Source: Ciona intestinalis (lineage: Eukaryota > Chordata > Ascidiacea > Phlebobranchia > Cionidae). Taken from it: DNA of 64,000 bases. The position numbers and the translations under genes were made by a program. Shown here in pieces: positions 32,344-46,407 of the stretch (position 1 is the stretch's first letter; each line of letters opens with the position of its first letter). The stretch covers positions 372,693-436,692 of the forward strand of contig NC_020176.2 in NCBI RefSeq assembly GCF_000224145.3, read 5' to 3'. The notes below the pieces were generated by a model, which worked only from the letters and a program-made list of their open reading frames with translations, was not told where the DNA came from and made no database searches.

Positions 32344-34048
32344 CTACGGGTAGTAGCAAACGTATTTGACCTTTATGTACTTGTATGTACCAACACATGG
32401 GTCGCCATACACCCCGTTATTGGCGGAAAGTGTGCAAGCTTGGTTGCCATGACAACTACTACGAATTTGGTTGAACGAATTGGGGGCTGAACAGCTGGTG
32501 GTTAGAATACTTCGGGAGGGACAACTAGAAAGAAAATTTATAATCAGTAAATGTAGAACCTATAAAGGGGTATATATAACTGTAAGGTAAATATTTTTTA
32601 CTCCTCATAGCTTAAGCCTTATATTTTTTGATCGTTTTTTAAACAACTATCCACGCAGTATAAAAGTCACACAGCTACAGCAGTTATATAAATATTTGGT
32701 AATGGGCACGCATTGTAACCGTGAGAGTAAGAAGCTTGGTGAAGCTACTATTGTTTATAGGTGTGAAAATAGTGCAGACCAATAACTGCTTGCAAGTGCG
32801 TATACGGGTACTTAAAGTCACTATGTATGGTGTGCAATAATAAGACAAACGTAGCGTTATTTGGTTGTATGTAACACAGAGCGAGAATAAATAGTATTGA
32901 CAAAGTAACTGCCCCGGTAAAGCTTACGTAAGGCGATTGCTTCTTCCATAAAAAGCGTCCAGTACTCCGATGCGTTTCCCAGTTCCGCAGTTGATGGTTC
33001 CAGTCGAATGTTCGCAGATTACTTTGACAAATGGGACTGGGTAGCATGGTCCTGGAGAAATGGAAAAAAAAACCGTCATATATTTTCATTTGGAAATAAA
33101 GGGTCCCGTCTTCCCTACTCGCGGCCTAAGAGATATACGGTCTTTGACCCACTCTACTATTTTATAACTTACTTGTACATTTGTATTCGACTTTAATATA
33201 TTTGTATGTCCCAGGACACGGATCCCCGAACACCTGGTTGTTAGCACTGAGGCTACAATACTGTTGACCGTCGCACACATCGTTGATAATGTTGCTGGAA
33301 CCAGTAGCAGTACACTGGTGGTCCCTATAGATGGGTGGGGACATCTATATGTAAAGAAAGCATTGTAAACGGAAAGGGGCATTTAGTACTCTGGAGTATA
33401 ATGAATCCCGTTAGCTTCTAATGTCCCATATTTTTCATTGCGTTTTCTACAATTAACAACCACATTTTGAGTGAAAACACGGTAATATATTTCTGTAAAT
33501 ATTCTTTGTTTACTAAAAAAACGAAGTTCCTAACGAAGAGACTTCAAATTTTTAGAATTCAACTTTTAACCCCATATCTTAATTAACTTACGTTGTCCCA
33601 TCTGTTCGTCCATAAAATGCATGCAGTACGTTGATAATGTAACCAGTTGGGCAACTAATGCGGTTGCTGCCGCCTTCGCATATAACTATATTGGCTGCAA
33701 AAATAAATGAAAATATAAAGTCAAAAACGATATTGTGTGAAGTCATATTCTAAAGCAGGTTTCTCAACCCCTGGGCCATTTAGGTCAATAACTCTATTTT
33801 AGAACTTTGTAATTGTTTTGTTTACTATTAAATAGGACGATAAAAGAAAATGAAAACACGAACCATCTTTACCCCAACCTACTATATATGCTAAGTTTTA
33901 TTTGAACAAATAGTAAGAACAAATTATAGTCCGCTTAAAACACGTAGTTAAACGTACCAATATATGAATTAAACTAAACACATAACTAACCTGCATTTGC
34001 ATGGTACACCAGTGCGACCAACAATAGGATGCTCAATGTAAACTTCAT
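32344..34048 (-). CDS. SUEL-type (rhamnose/galactose-binding) lectin 2, two domains
   Basis: Exons in gene order: 33991-34048, 33592-33694, 33173-33324 (or -33344), 32928-33051, 32344-32524. The start ATG gives a signal peptide, MKFTLSILLLVALVYHANA. Domain 1: NIVICEGGSNRISC, FYGRTDGTT, FGDPCPGTYKYIKVEYKC. Domain 2: FVKVICEHSTGTINC, FYGRSNRLTC, YGDPCVGTYKYIKVKYVC, ending YYP-stop. Relative to copy 46408-49129, the third exon has a 1-bp deletion near 33325. The old acceptor (exon start 33344) would then frameshift, but the same change leaves ctatag/gga, an AG acceptor (exon start 33324) that restores frame while dropping a conserved Thr-Cys. This is either a real splice shift, a non-functional allele, or a base error. 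Confidence 0.85.
33395..33890 (-). repeat. Two partial MITE-A copies flanking lectin-2 exon 33592-33694
   Basis: 33395-33540 carries the left part (ttagcttctaatgtcccata, then ttctttgtttactaaa). 33785-33890 carries the right part (ttgtttactattaaatagga, then ccccaacctactatata). They overlap by about 45 bp of element sequence. Confidence 0.55.
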
Positions 34049-34114
34049 GGTGAATAGGGATTTAAATACGTTACTAATTTGTAACTAAGAATAATACATT
34101 TGTAGTTAGTTTTT

Positions 34115-34207
34115 GGACACGGCTTTAGTTTGCGCCTTCAAGAAAAGCCGTATAGTAAGATGGACACGGCTTTAGTTTGCGCCGACAAGAAAAGCCGTAT
34201 AGTAAGA
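34115..34207 (+). repeat. 46-bp tandem duplication
   Basis: acacggctttagtttgcgcc followed by caagaaaagccgtatagtaa occurs twice. Each unit itself contains an acggctt/aagccgt inverted pair. It is absent from the corresponding place in the second segment (about 49185-49260). Confidence 0.75.
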
Positions 34208-34393
34208 TGGGGGGAGACGGGACACCTTTAGCACATAATATCCAAATACCCTGATCGTGTTTTAAACAATTAACAACGGTCTATGGGGGTCGTGAGGGTA
34301 CGATTTTACATTTTTTTAAATATTGTTTGTTTACTACCAAATTGAAAGAGAAAATAGAAAGAAAAGTGTCCCATCTCCCCCACCCTACTATAT
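34198..34393 (-). mobile_element. MITE-A copy (present only in copy 1 of the duplicated segment)
   Basis: Reverse, complete. The matching interval of the 46299-52148 contig instead has a forward copy at 49274-49470. Confidence 0.75.
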
Positions 34394-35686
34394 GTATATA
34401 TGCACTCTGATCATATATATATTTTAACCAGCAGTTGGCGCTGATGGGTTGTTCAAATTGTCAGACATAACAAAATAAAGTAAAAAAAAACTCACAAAAA
34501 AAATCATCCACTTGGTTACGAAAACGCGTTCTAATACATGGACTATTTTTTGAATAAAAACAATCGTAAAACGGGTTGACTTTTAAACACTCACTCGAAC
34601 GAAGCCTCCACACTATAACGCTTTACCGAACGCCTGTTGCTTTTATAAACACCAAGGTTGCCGAAAATTTCTGGAAAATTGCCAATTTGAAACTTCCCGC
34701 CGACGGCTATAACTAATACTATTGACGTCATTTGTTTTACGGTTCAAGTTCGTCGTATCTTTACCCGCAGTAGTTTTTAAGTTCGCTATAAAGCTGCATA
34801 TGTGAAGTTGCCTTATATGGTGCCTTTTGTTAAATCTGATGTTCGCGACTATATCTATCTAACATAGATAACAAGCAATTCAATTTATTGCGATCTGGGT
34901 TAAAGTTTCTCGTATATACTGGAACGCCGTTTCGATAAACTGCAATATGTATCGAATTTTCAGAAGGGCATTTCAGCTGAAATCCAGTCCTCCCTAGCTG
35001 CACGCCACCTTATCAATAAGCTACAATTTAGCTGAAACTAGATCATATGACCGAATACTTTACATGCAAAAACTACACGACTGTAGGTTCAGTATAGCTG
35101 CTTTTCATAAGCAGATAATAAATGTGCCCGGGATGCACATATCTGCACCTGTTGTGCACAGGTTGCACAACCGGCACATAGCAACTATATGCATTGCCCA
35201 ACCGTATGCATTACAGACCGTATTTATACCTGCAAAATCTCGTTAATATATATTTAGCATATTAATAGTTTACACCAGACGATTGGTTGTAAATGCGAAT
35301 CGGTAAACCTTCCCGCGCACGATATGCCAAAAAATAGTAAGTTATTTTAACACAACGGAAGTCTGTGATATATTAATTAACAACGTGCATCGCGTTTTTG
35401 TTGATACAAATAGACTTCAGACTAAAGTAATGCGTTATAGTTTCAACAATACCAAACACTACAGACTAATTAACTCTGCGTACAGACAGTTCAATTACCG
35501 CCCATCCATTTATAAATCAGAGTCGAAATTACGCATCATTTTATACAAATTACTTGTTACAGGGATAGGAAACAAGATCGGAATAGTTTCGTTTAGAAAT
35601 TGCCAACTTAATTAGAATTAAAAATATTAACGAAGAGCGTTGAGGTTATATATAGCACCAAGAGCAAAACACACCGCGCGAAAAGA

Positions 35687-35886
35687 TATAATGGGGTGGG
35701 GGAGGATGGGACACCTTTACCACATAATATCTAAACATCCTGATCGTGTTTTAAACAATTAAACCAAGGTCTACATGGGAGTTGTGAGAATATGGTTTTA
35801 GTTCTTTGAATGTTCTTTGTTTACTACTAAATGAGACGAAAAAATAGAATGATAAAGTGTCCCATCTTTTCCTACCCCACTATATA
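35687..35886 (-). mobile_element. MITE-A copy
   Basis: Reverse, complete (tataatggggtgggggagga to tcctaccccactatata). In the second segment the same locus (50762-51008) has a forward copy spliced into it. Confidence 0.8.
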
Positions 35887-36712
35887 TACGAGGGTTTTTG
35901 GTCTTTCGTGCTGCTTTAACCCAAACGCTATTCGTCATTTAATTGTTTTGACCTGTATTCGAAGCGAATAATTCAATTTATGCCATATTTCATTATTTCT
36001 ATTAACATAGGAAACATAGCGCAGGTTTTAAAAGCTTAAGTTTCTCTGTAAATTTCTCTTGGAGCAATAACAAGTTAAATCATCCCACAAGAACCCAACA
36101 CAGGGAAACAATATGACTCAGGCTGCGTCACCAACCGCCAATGTCATTAACTTGATTTATTCATATTAGTTCGGAAATCCCCGCAGCATGAACGCTACAG
36201 CGTAACTGGTGCAGAGTTCTAATTAACACAACAAGTTAGTTTGAAACGTGAAGTCAAATGAGGACAGGTTAATATAATAATGTTAAATTTTGCTCAAACA
36301 AAATTTCCACCGTGTGCAGACAAAGGCAGTTTTTCGGAGTTACCCTGAAAGTAATGGATGTTTTTATCAAACTTCGTGTCCGATAATATCCGGGAATTTT
36401 ATTGTCGTGAGGTTTATATTACGGGGAAAGCACGTTGTTTGTAGGAAGAAGAATTGCTTCGGAAGTGAGGAGTTTTGGTTAGTTCTGAAATAGCGTTACG
36501 ACCCACAAAGTTACTTATGTGGTAGCGGGCATAAGGCGTATAAAACATAACACCAGATTTAAAACAAATGACGTTGCCCCGCCAGAACAAATAAGTTGCA
36601 TTAATTAATTCATTTGAAGCATGACTATTTATATTAGTAATGTAATACAGTGAACTTTTTTAGCGTATTCACATTTTATAAACGAAATTACGTGATGCTT
36701 CAGTATACTGTA

Positions 36713-36910
36713 TATAGTAGGGTGGGGGAAGATGGGACGCATTTTCATTCTATTTTCCCGTCCCATTTGGAAGTAAATAAAGAACCATTAAAGAGTTATA
36801 AAACCGTATCCTCACGACCCCCATAGACCGTTGTTAATTGTTTAAAATACGATGAGGATATTTGGATATTATGTGCTAAATGTGTCCCACCGTACCCCAC
36901 TCTACTATAT
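36713..36910 (+). mobile_element. MITE-A copy, typical full-length example
   Basis: tatagtagggtgggggaaga at the left and accccactctactata at the right form the terminal inverted repeats with outer TA. The total is about 198 bp. The same insertion is shared with 51832-52028. Confidence 0.85.
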
Positions 36911-37657
36911 ATTTAATAATACACCACAGTTGAAGGCGGTATAACATACTTCCGAAAACTTCCGAAATAAATGCAAGTTAGGTATTTTGATGAGCAAAAT
37001 CCGGTAAGCGGCGCGCACGAGCTAAACAATCTATTTTTAACGGCATGTAATGCTTACCTTTTCGATGGCCACAACTTCCAGTCCATGCACCTACTAAAGC
37101 TACTAGTAGGGTTTTATCCAAATTGTCAATAACTGCTGAAAAACGTTGATCTATTTATTTACAGCGAATATTCGTAACCAATCGAAACTGGGTTCAAAGC
37201 TCGACGCCGCTATCATTGTGGTCGTATGTGCGTTCAAGACACTTTATTGCTTCAACTTGGTGGTCATTAGCATGTTATTCAAATTAAAACTCCGTCCGAA
37301 ATCGAAACTTTCTAACATCAAGTGCATACTATATGAACGTAACTTGTTTTTCCTAGAGAGGGAGGGATTGCACCACTCGTTATAACATGGAGGTTCTGTT
37401 TCACACACCTTGTGCCCACCACCAACTGAGTTGTCCCGCCATTGGCGGATACATTAGTGATAACAGAAACCTCTTTCTATATTATTAAACGATTCCAACT
37501 ACTGTACTACTCCTGATAACATTCTAACACAATATATTTATCGTTTCCCCACTTTTATTTCGAAAGTTTTATCGCATAACCTGAAGGTATATGAAGAAGT
37601 AATTTGAAAGTAGAAGTCACCAAGTGTTAAAATATATAAGATATCGATGAGTGGGGT

Positions 37658-37663
37658 TTTATT
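37658..37663 (-). terminator. Alpha-tubulin polyadenylation signal
   Basis: AATAAA on the minus strand, 8 bp after the TAA stop codon. The 3'UTR must be very short if this is the signal used. Confidence 0.55.
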
Positions 37664-37670
37664 GGGGAGT

Positions 37671-41560
<3,890 letters not shown>

Positions 41561-41674
41561 CTTGAAGGTTAGTAGTGGGTTTGCTTGCGATAAAAATCGA
41601 TCAAAACTCGAACAGCTATATGACGTTTACGTGTCTTGCTGGTTCAGAATACGTCTCCAAGCCACGCTGCTGGG

Positions 41675-41751
41675 TTTATATTTCCTCCTGGCCCGGCTTC
41701 TGATTGGTCCATCCAAATTCGGTCGCGTGGCAACGGTAGAACGGTTGCCAC
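41675..41751 (-). promoter_or_regulatory. Alpha-tubulin core promoter: TATA, CCAAT, and a 25-bp palindrome
   Basis: On the minus strand, ATATAAAC (41682-41675) lies about 115 bp upstream of the ATG. An inverted CCAAT box (attgg at 41703-41707) precedes it. A near-perfect palindrome, gtggcaacggt-aga-acggttgccac, occupies 41727-41751 and contains two GGCAAC/GTTGCC units, the half-site of RFX X-boxes, in everted order. Confidence 0.55.
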
Positions 41752-42593
41752 AGCGCGCCATTTTTCTTTAACAAAGCTTTTTCTGTTTGTCCGTTGTCAC
41801 TGGGCGCCTTCTCTTTCGCCTCTGCTGGTCTGGTCTCGCCCTCTGTTTGTCTGGTTAGTGATGCCAGACATTTTTCGAATCTTAAAAGCATCAACCACAT
41901 GTGACACCTTATAAAACGTATTTTTTTAAATTCATTATTCCTGTAGCTAGAACCTTCTAACCTCTTTATTGCCAAAATAATCTAATACATTCAAACACAA
42001 CTCACAAGTGTAAGCATAAACGTTTAAAAATAAATTACATCAAATACGTTATTTAACTAATAATACAAAGCCTTCTATTTAATCCAACTCGATCTTCTAG
42101 AACGGCAATACTATGACGTCACAAGCCAAGTAACCGCGATATCATGCCTGTTCAAACACGATATCGACTCTTCGCGTTCGACGCTTTCTAGCAGCTTTGG
42201 TGACGTACTTAGAAAGTTTTTGTCCCAGTTTATTTTTCAACTATTTACACACACATATAAATATATGCTAGCATTGGGTTTAAATACATTACTGTGTGGT
42301 AAGATGGATGCCGTTGACACATTATATCCCATTTTCCCCAGTCGTGTTTCAATAATCACCAACCCTATCTTGTGTCGCAAGGATACAGATACATAATTTT
42401 GAAAATATTCCTTGTTTGTTTCTGAATGGAAGGGGAAAGGAGAATGTTTTTTTAAGAAAAAAGTTTCAATAACAACAATATAGCTTTCCGCGGTGTTGGT
42501 ATAATCAGTCTAACATATTAGGAAAATACTTTAATATATATACATAGCTGTTTTGCCTACTTAAGTAATATATAAACATGGTTTTAATACACA

Positions 42594-42770
42594 TATAGTA
42601 GGGTGGGGAAAGCTGGGACATCTTTCCATTCTATTTTCATGTCGCGTTTGGTAGTAAACAAAGAAAGAATTATAAAATCGTACCCCCAAAAATGTTGTTA
42701 TTTATTAAAACGATTAGGATAGTTTAACATTGGAGCTAAATACGTCCAACCTTTCCCCGCCCTACTATAT
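42594..42770 (+). mobile_element. MITE-A copy
   Basis: Forward, slightly shortened, tatagtagggtggggaaagc to cccgccctactatat. Confidence 0.75.
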
Positions 42771-43291
42771 GCTTCTTCGTAACCTTCACGTATAGTTTGG
42801 AAACCAATTACGTAATAAAACATGACGTCACCATACATAGATACATCCATCAAATCAATGATTCATTTTAAATGTGCCAGGATATAACTTGGCCTCGGTT
42901 TGTGTTATAGCAGGGTGCTTCCCGATCTTGTTGTGACCACGTAGAGTAGCGGGCAATAATAACAAAACAAAATCGTGCGAGGGATGTTATTTTTCATTTT
43001 AATAAAATCACTTGTTTGTTGCTACAGGTTCCAAAAGGCAACATAAATTGAAAGCTATGACCTTGGTTCCTAGGATGATAACGTAAATATTAAGTCTTCA
43101 AAAAACTGGGAAACCTGCAAAGTTAAACAGTTAAGCGTTTCGATTTCTGTAGAGGTAATTGTTCTTTCCAGAACAATCTGTATTGTTTTATTATTATTCT
43201 AATAAACATGTCTCAGCACGCTTTATTGCGTCATAAACAACCCATTATCAAATATAATAGAATTGTAGAATTTATTGGAATCCACACATGT

Positions 43292-43840
43292 GATTTAGTC
43301 AAGGACGCTGGCCATTGTTACGAAATAATGAAAACAATTGACCGAATTTGATTCCACGAGACGCGGTTGCTATAAGCGACGAAGCGTCCCGCTGAGATTT
43401 TGTCGATTTTTCATTGTTTGACGTTTGTTTGATAACAATGGCCAATTGTTCGCGTTCTGGAATTGAGATTTTACAATCCAATTGCTCGGTGTACCTACTG
43501 TGACGTCATAATGTGAATTGAAGGAATCGCGGTGGGAGATTGAAAGCAAACAATGGCCAATATTACGCACACAAAACGCGTCATCTCAGATACTTTATAT
43601 TTCGTGCTCCTCGAAAAATATTCAGGTGTTTGAATTATTCATAACGTGATTGATGATGCAACGTTTCATTAAATAATTCATATGATCTAATGACGTTCAT
43701 GCCATCATATTAAAATGCTGGGTAAAGTACGATGTTGGGATTAGCAAGCAGTGGGGCACGCTTTTCAGTTTATGCTTTGCATTAAGTTTTTTCTCATAAC
43801 GTGTTTTTTTAATGACTGTTGTTGTTTTGTTGCTAATTTT
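43292..43840. repeat. ~550-bp dispersed block, relative at 53391-53795
   Basis: Shares gatttagtcaaggacgctgg, ttccacgagacgcggttg, ttcgcgtt-tggaattgagat, ggaatcgcggtgggagattg and ttaatgcttt-type segments with the second block, in the same order. Short ggccattgtta / taacaatggcc units are inverted within each. A piece recurs at 44760-44800. Confidence 0.65.
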
Positions 43841-44188
43841 CCTCTCTTTGTGGCTTTAGTTTGTTCTTTACCGCTGTATTGAAAGACTGCGTACATTTTT
43901 ATAAGAAACCGAGTCCCGGCGAAGCAATTTATTCTGTCACCAATTTATATAGCATTAACCCAATTCTACAATCTATTTATAGGCAGTTGAGGTGCATGGG
44001 GGTTGTTTCTTTGCTAATTCACTTCTCTTTATTGTTTTATTTAACTTAATCTTCTGCATAGTGCAAGAGAATGGTAACGCTATAATTTACGAGTGGCAGA
44101 TGCTATACGGGTGCCCATACTAATTTACTGACGCGCGGATGTACGGATGCTTACGGACAACAACCAAAATGCAATAAACGTTCGAAAA

Positions 44189-44379
44189 GTAGAGTGGGGG
44201 AAGACGGGACACTATCAGCATGTATTATCCAAATATCCTGATCGTGTTTTAAACATATAACAACGGTCTATGGGAGTCGTGAGGATACGGTTTATAATTC
44301 TTTGGATGTTCTTTGTTTACCAAATGGGACGGAACAATATAGAATGAAAGGTGTCCCATATTTTCCCAATCTACTATAT
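44189..44379 (-). mobile_element. MITE-A copy
   Basis: Reverse, complete, gtagagtgggggaagacggg to cccaatctactatat. Confidence 0.75.
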
Positions 44380-44384
44380 TACTT

Positions 44385-44520
44385 ACGGATGGTGGTATAT
44401 ATGCATTATATAGTTACGGATAGTGCTATATGTGCATTATATAGTTACGTACAATGGTATATTTAACTATATTTTGGTTATATATAGCCATCCGTAACTA
44501 TACGTTGCATATATAGCATT
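44385..44520. repeat. Short tandem/inverted repeat patch
   Basis: tatgcattatatagttacgg and tgtgcattatatagttacg are direct repeats. tatatagccatccgtaacta downstream is roughly their reverse complement. Confidence 0.6.
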
Positions 44521-45403
44521 TGTCGTTAAGTGTCTTTCCCAAGGACACATACGCTCACAATAGTAGCAGCGACGAGCCTTGAATCCGTTACCTTATTATT
44601 ATGTTTCGGGTTTATCGAAACTGCTCAGTTTCAATAATACAAAAAGTATGCTCTTTGTTGTCACCTAGTGACATATTTTTATACCTTTTTTGTGACACGT
44701 AGTGGCTAATGATAATCGAGAGTGACAATCTAATAGCCCGTTGTACGTGTATCTTCTCTGGCGTCCTAATTTGAATTTAAGGAATCGCGGTGGGAAATTG
44801 AAAAGCATGTTAATATTAATATTTTTTAATTATATTAATATTCGTAATAGTATTTACAGAATTGTCTACCAATCAAGCTGTCGTGAATGATTAAAAGTAA
44901 CTTTTCTTTATCCTCGCGTGGCCGGAAAACGACAGTCGTAATAACACGGGTGTTCATACACCTCGTGCCAGCTTACGAGTTAACAAGTATGTTACTTTGT
45001 GGGTGATTATTTGTTGTAGCGCTACGTAATACTTAAAAAGAGAGCAATATTTTTTTTAAAAAAGTGCGGAGATAGGTGTTTAATATTGTGAAGAGTAATA
45101 TTTACTTGAATCCCTTGATATTTTATTTGCACGAATGCACAAAGTATACACATAAATCAACATAAAAGTTACTCACATAAATAGCTAGGTTAAAAAGGAA
45201 AAGTTCCAATTGGAAGAAAAGTATGCGTAAGGACACAACCCGTGCAATGGGGGGAGTCGGCCTTGAAGAACATTTATAAAAAGATTGGAATATGATGGAA
45301 AAACAAACCCCCAAAAAGAAATTCCACCGAAAAAACAGTTAAACAAATTATGGGATTACATTAATTAAAACTACTTCTGTACAATATTTCCCATAAAAGT
45401 AAA

Positions 45404-46173
45404 TTAATAAATGGAAATGTACGGACACAGAATATAAAACATAGATAACCAAAGACAAAATGCACCAATGTTCTTTGGTAACTTCGTGTTGCTTGAACTT
45501 GCCGTGCTCGTTGTAGGTGGCCCTAAACACAACATGTGAAAACTTCATGTAAAAATAAATCTCGCAAAAAGTAACTTACGAACAATATCAGTATTTGCAT
45601 AAATCCAATCTGCAAATTCCGAAACTCTTGTGTACCCCCCTGGTTTCAGTGGTCGCGCGCAGCCGACACTGAAGCTAGCTATTCCTTGTAAGACATAGGT
45701 GGACGTAGAAGTACTACATGCTAGTGGTCCACCACCATCCCCTTTACAGATACCGACTCCGCCAGCCTGGTACCTGTAACAAATTAAATATTGTAACCGT
45801 TAGAATGCTGATCGTTTAGTAATGTGTGTAATTTAGTTTTGATGCCTAATCGTTTCTTTAGTTAGTCGGCACGCTCACGTATGTACAAAGGTGGCTTTTT
45901 TGGCGCGCTGCTTTTAGCCCCATTTTTGGCAGTTTGTGCAATTTGAGCAATATATGTTTCCGTATCTGATCACAATGTATGTGGAATTGAAATAAATTTA
46001 AGAGTAGGAAAAATAAACGGTTTTTACAAGCTAGTTTTCTAAAATAATGTCATAAAATGCTTACCCTGCGCAGAGTTGGACGTCGTATATGACATTTGGT
46101 AAAAGCCAAAGTCTGCATAGCGACTGACTGACAACGGGAACTTGTGCTTCGTGTAATACTGACGGCGATGAAA
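45404..46173 (-). CDS. Trypsin-like serine protease homologue, C-terminal exons; catalytic Ser replaced by Gly
   Basis: Exons in gene order: 46065-46173 (runs into the N gap), 45580-45773, 45404-45522. The first encodes SSPSVLHEAQVPVVSQSLC, typical of chymotrypsin-fold proteases. The second reads QLCAG-YQAGGVGICKGDGGGPLA, where GDSGGPL would be expected, so the nucleophile Ser195 is Gly. Then come SFSVGCARPLKPGGYTRVS and WIYANT, the usual C-terminal strand and helix. The last exon adds a Thr/Ser-rich spacer (RPPTTSTASSSNTK) and a hydrophobic end (AFCLWLSMFYILC) that could be a GPI signal or membrane anchor, as in prostasin-type proteases. The His and Asp exons are not in the window's readable sequence. 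It is probably catalytically dead, unless the change is a base error. The likely first exon is at 53040-53139. Confidence 0.85.
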
Positions 46174-46298
46174 NNNNNNNNNNNNNNNNNNNNNNNNNNN
46201 NNNNNNNNNNNNNNNNNNNNNNNNNNNNNNNNNNNNNNNNNNNNNNNNNNNNNNNNNNNNNNNNNNNNNNNNNNNNNNNNNNNNNNNNNNNNNNNNNN
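46174..46298. other. Assembly gap (125 N)
   Basis: Interrupts a protease exon on its left and starts the duplicated contig on its right. All three gaps in the window are 125 N, a placeholder size. Confidence 0.99.
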
Positions 46299-46407
46299 TC
46301 GCATACCAGTAAATCAAAACCATTGTATGCAGATTAATATTTTATTCATATATACGTAATACATTATCCGTCTAACATATAAGTCATATTGATTTAGAAG
46401 CCGCAAA

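Larger units (their letters stand above)
32235..37040. repeat. Segment duplicated at 46299-52148 (copy 1)
   Basis: Starts tcgcataccagtaaatcaaa and ends aacaatctattttta. The whole stretch recurs, with scattered substitutions and several MITE-sized indels, as the contig lying between two N gaps at 46299-52148. Confidence 0.9.
34394..37670. other. Intergenic region between lectin 2 and alpha-tubulin
   Basis: Contains MITE-A copies at 35687-35886 (reverse) and 36713-36910 (forward) and a SINE tail at 36497-36600. Open frames at 35064-35246, 35385-35615 and 36290-36493 have no recognisable product. Their conservation in the second segment equals that of the non-coding sequence around them. Confidence 0.5.
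41752..45403. other. Intergenic region between alpha-tubulin and the protease-like gene
   Basis: Holds a CRE-like tgacgtcacaag near 42115, MITE-A copies (diverged 42290-42470; 42594-42770; 44189-44379), a dispersed block at 43292-43840, an inverted-repeat patch at 44385-44520, and a reverse SINE tail at 44895-45020. A SINE tail also lies at 41360-41450, upstream of the alpha-tubulin gene's own ATG exon only if transcription starts further out. No gene is supported. Confidence 0.5.

Noticed and set aside
35385..35615. 76-codon frame upstream of lectin 2
   Set aside because: The matching place in the second segment has an in-frame change to a stop, and there is no family resemblance.
36290..36493. 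67-codon frame conserved at 51409-51612
   Set aside because: The two copies lie in the duplicated segment, where non-coding DNA is just as similar, so conservation says nothing about coding.
43299..43570. Overlapping 60-66-codon minus-strand frames
   Set aside because: They fall in the dispersed block 43292-43840 and are not maintained in its relative at 53391.
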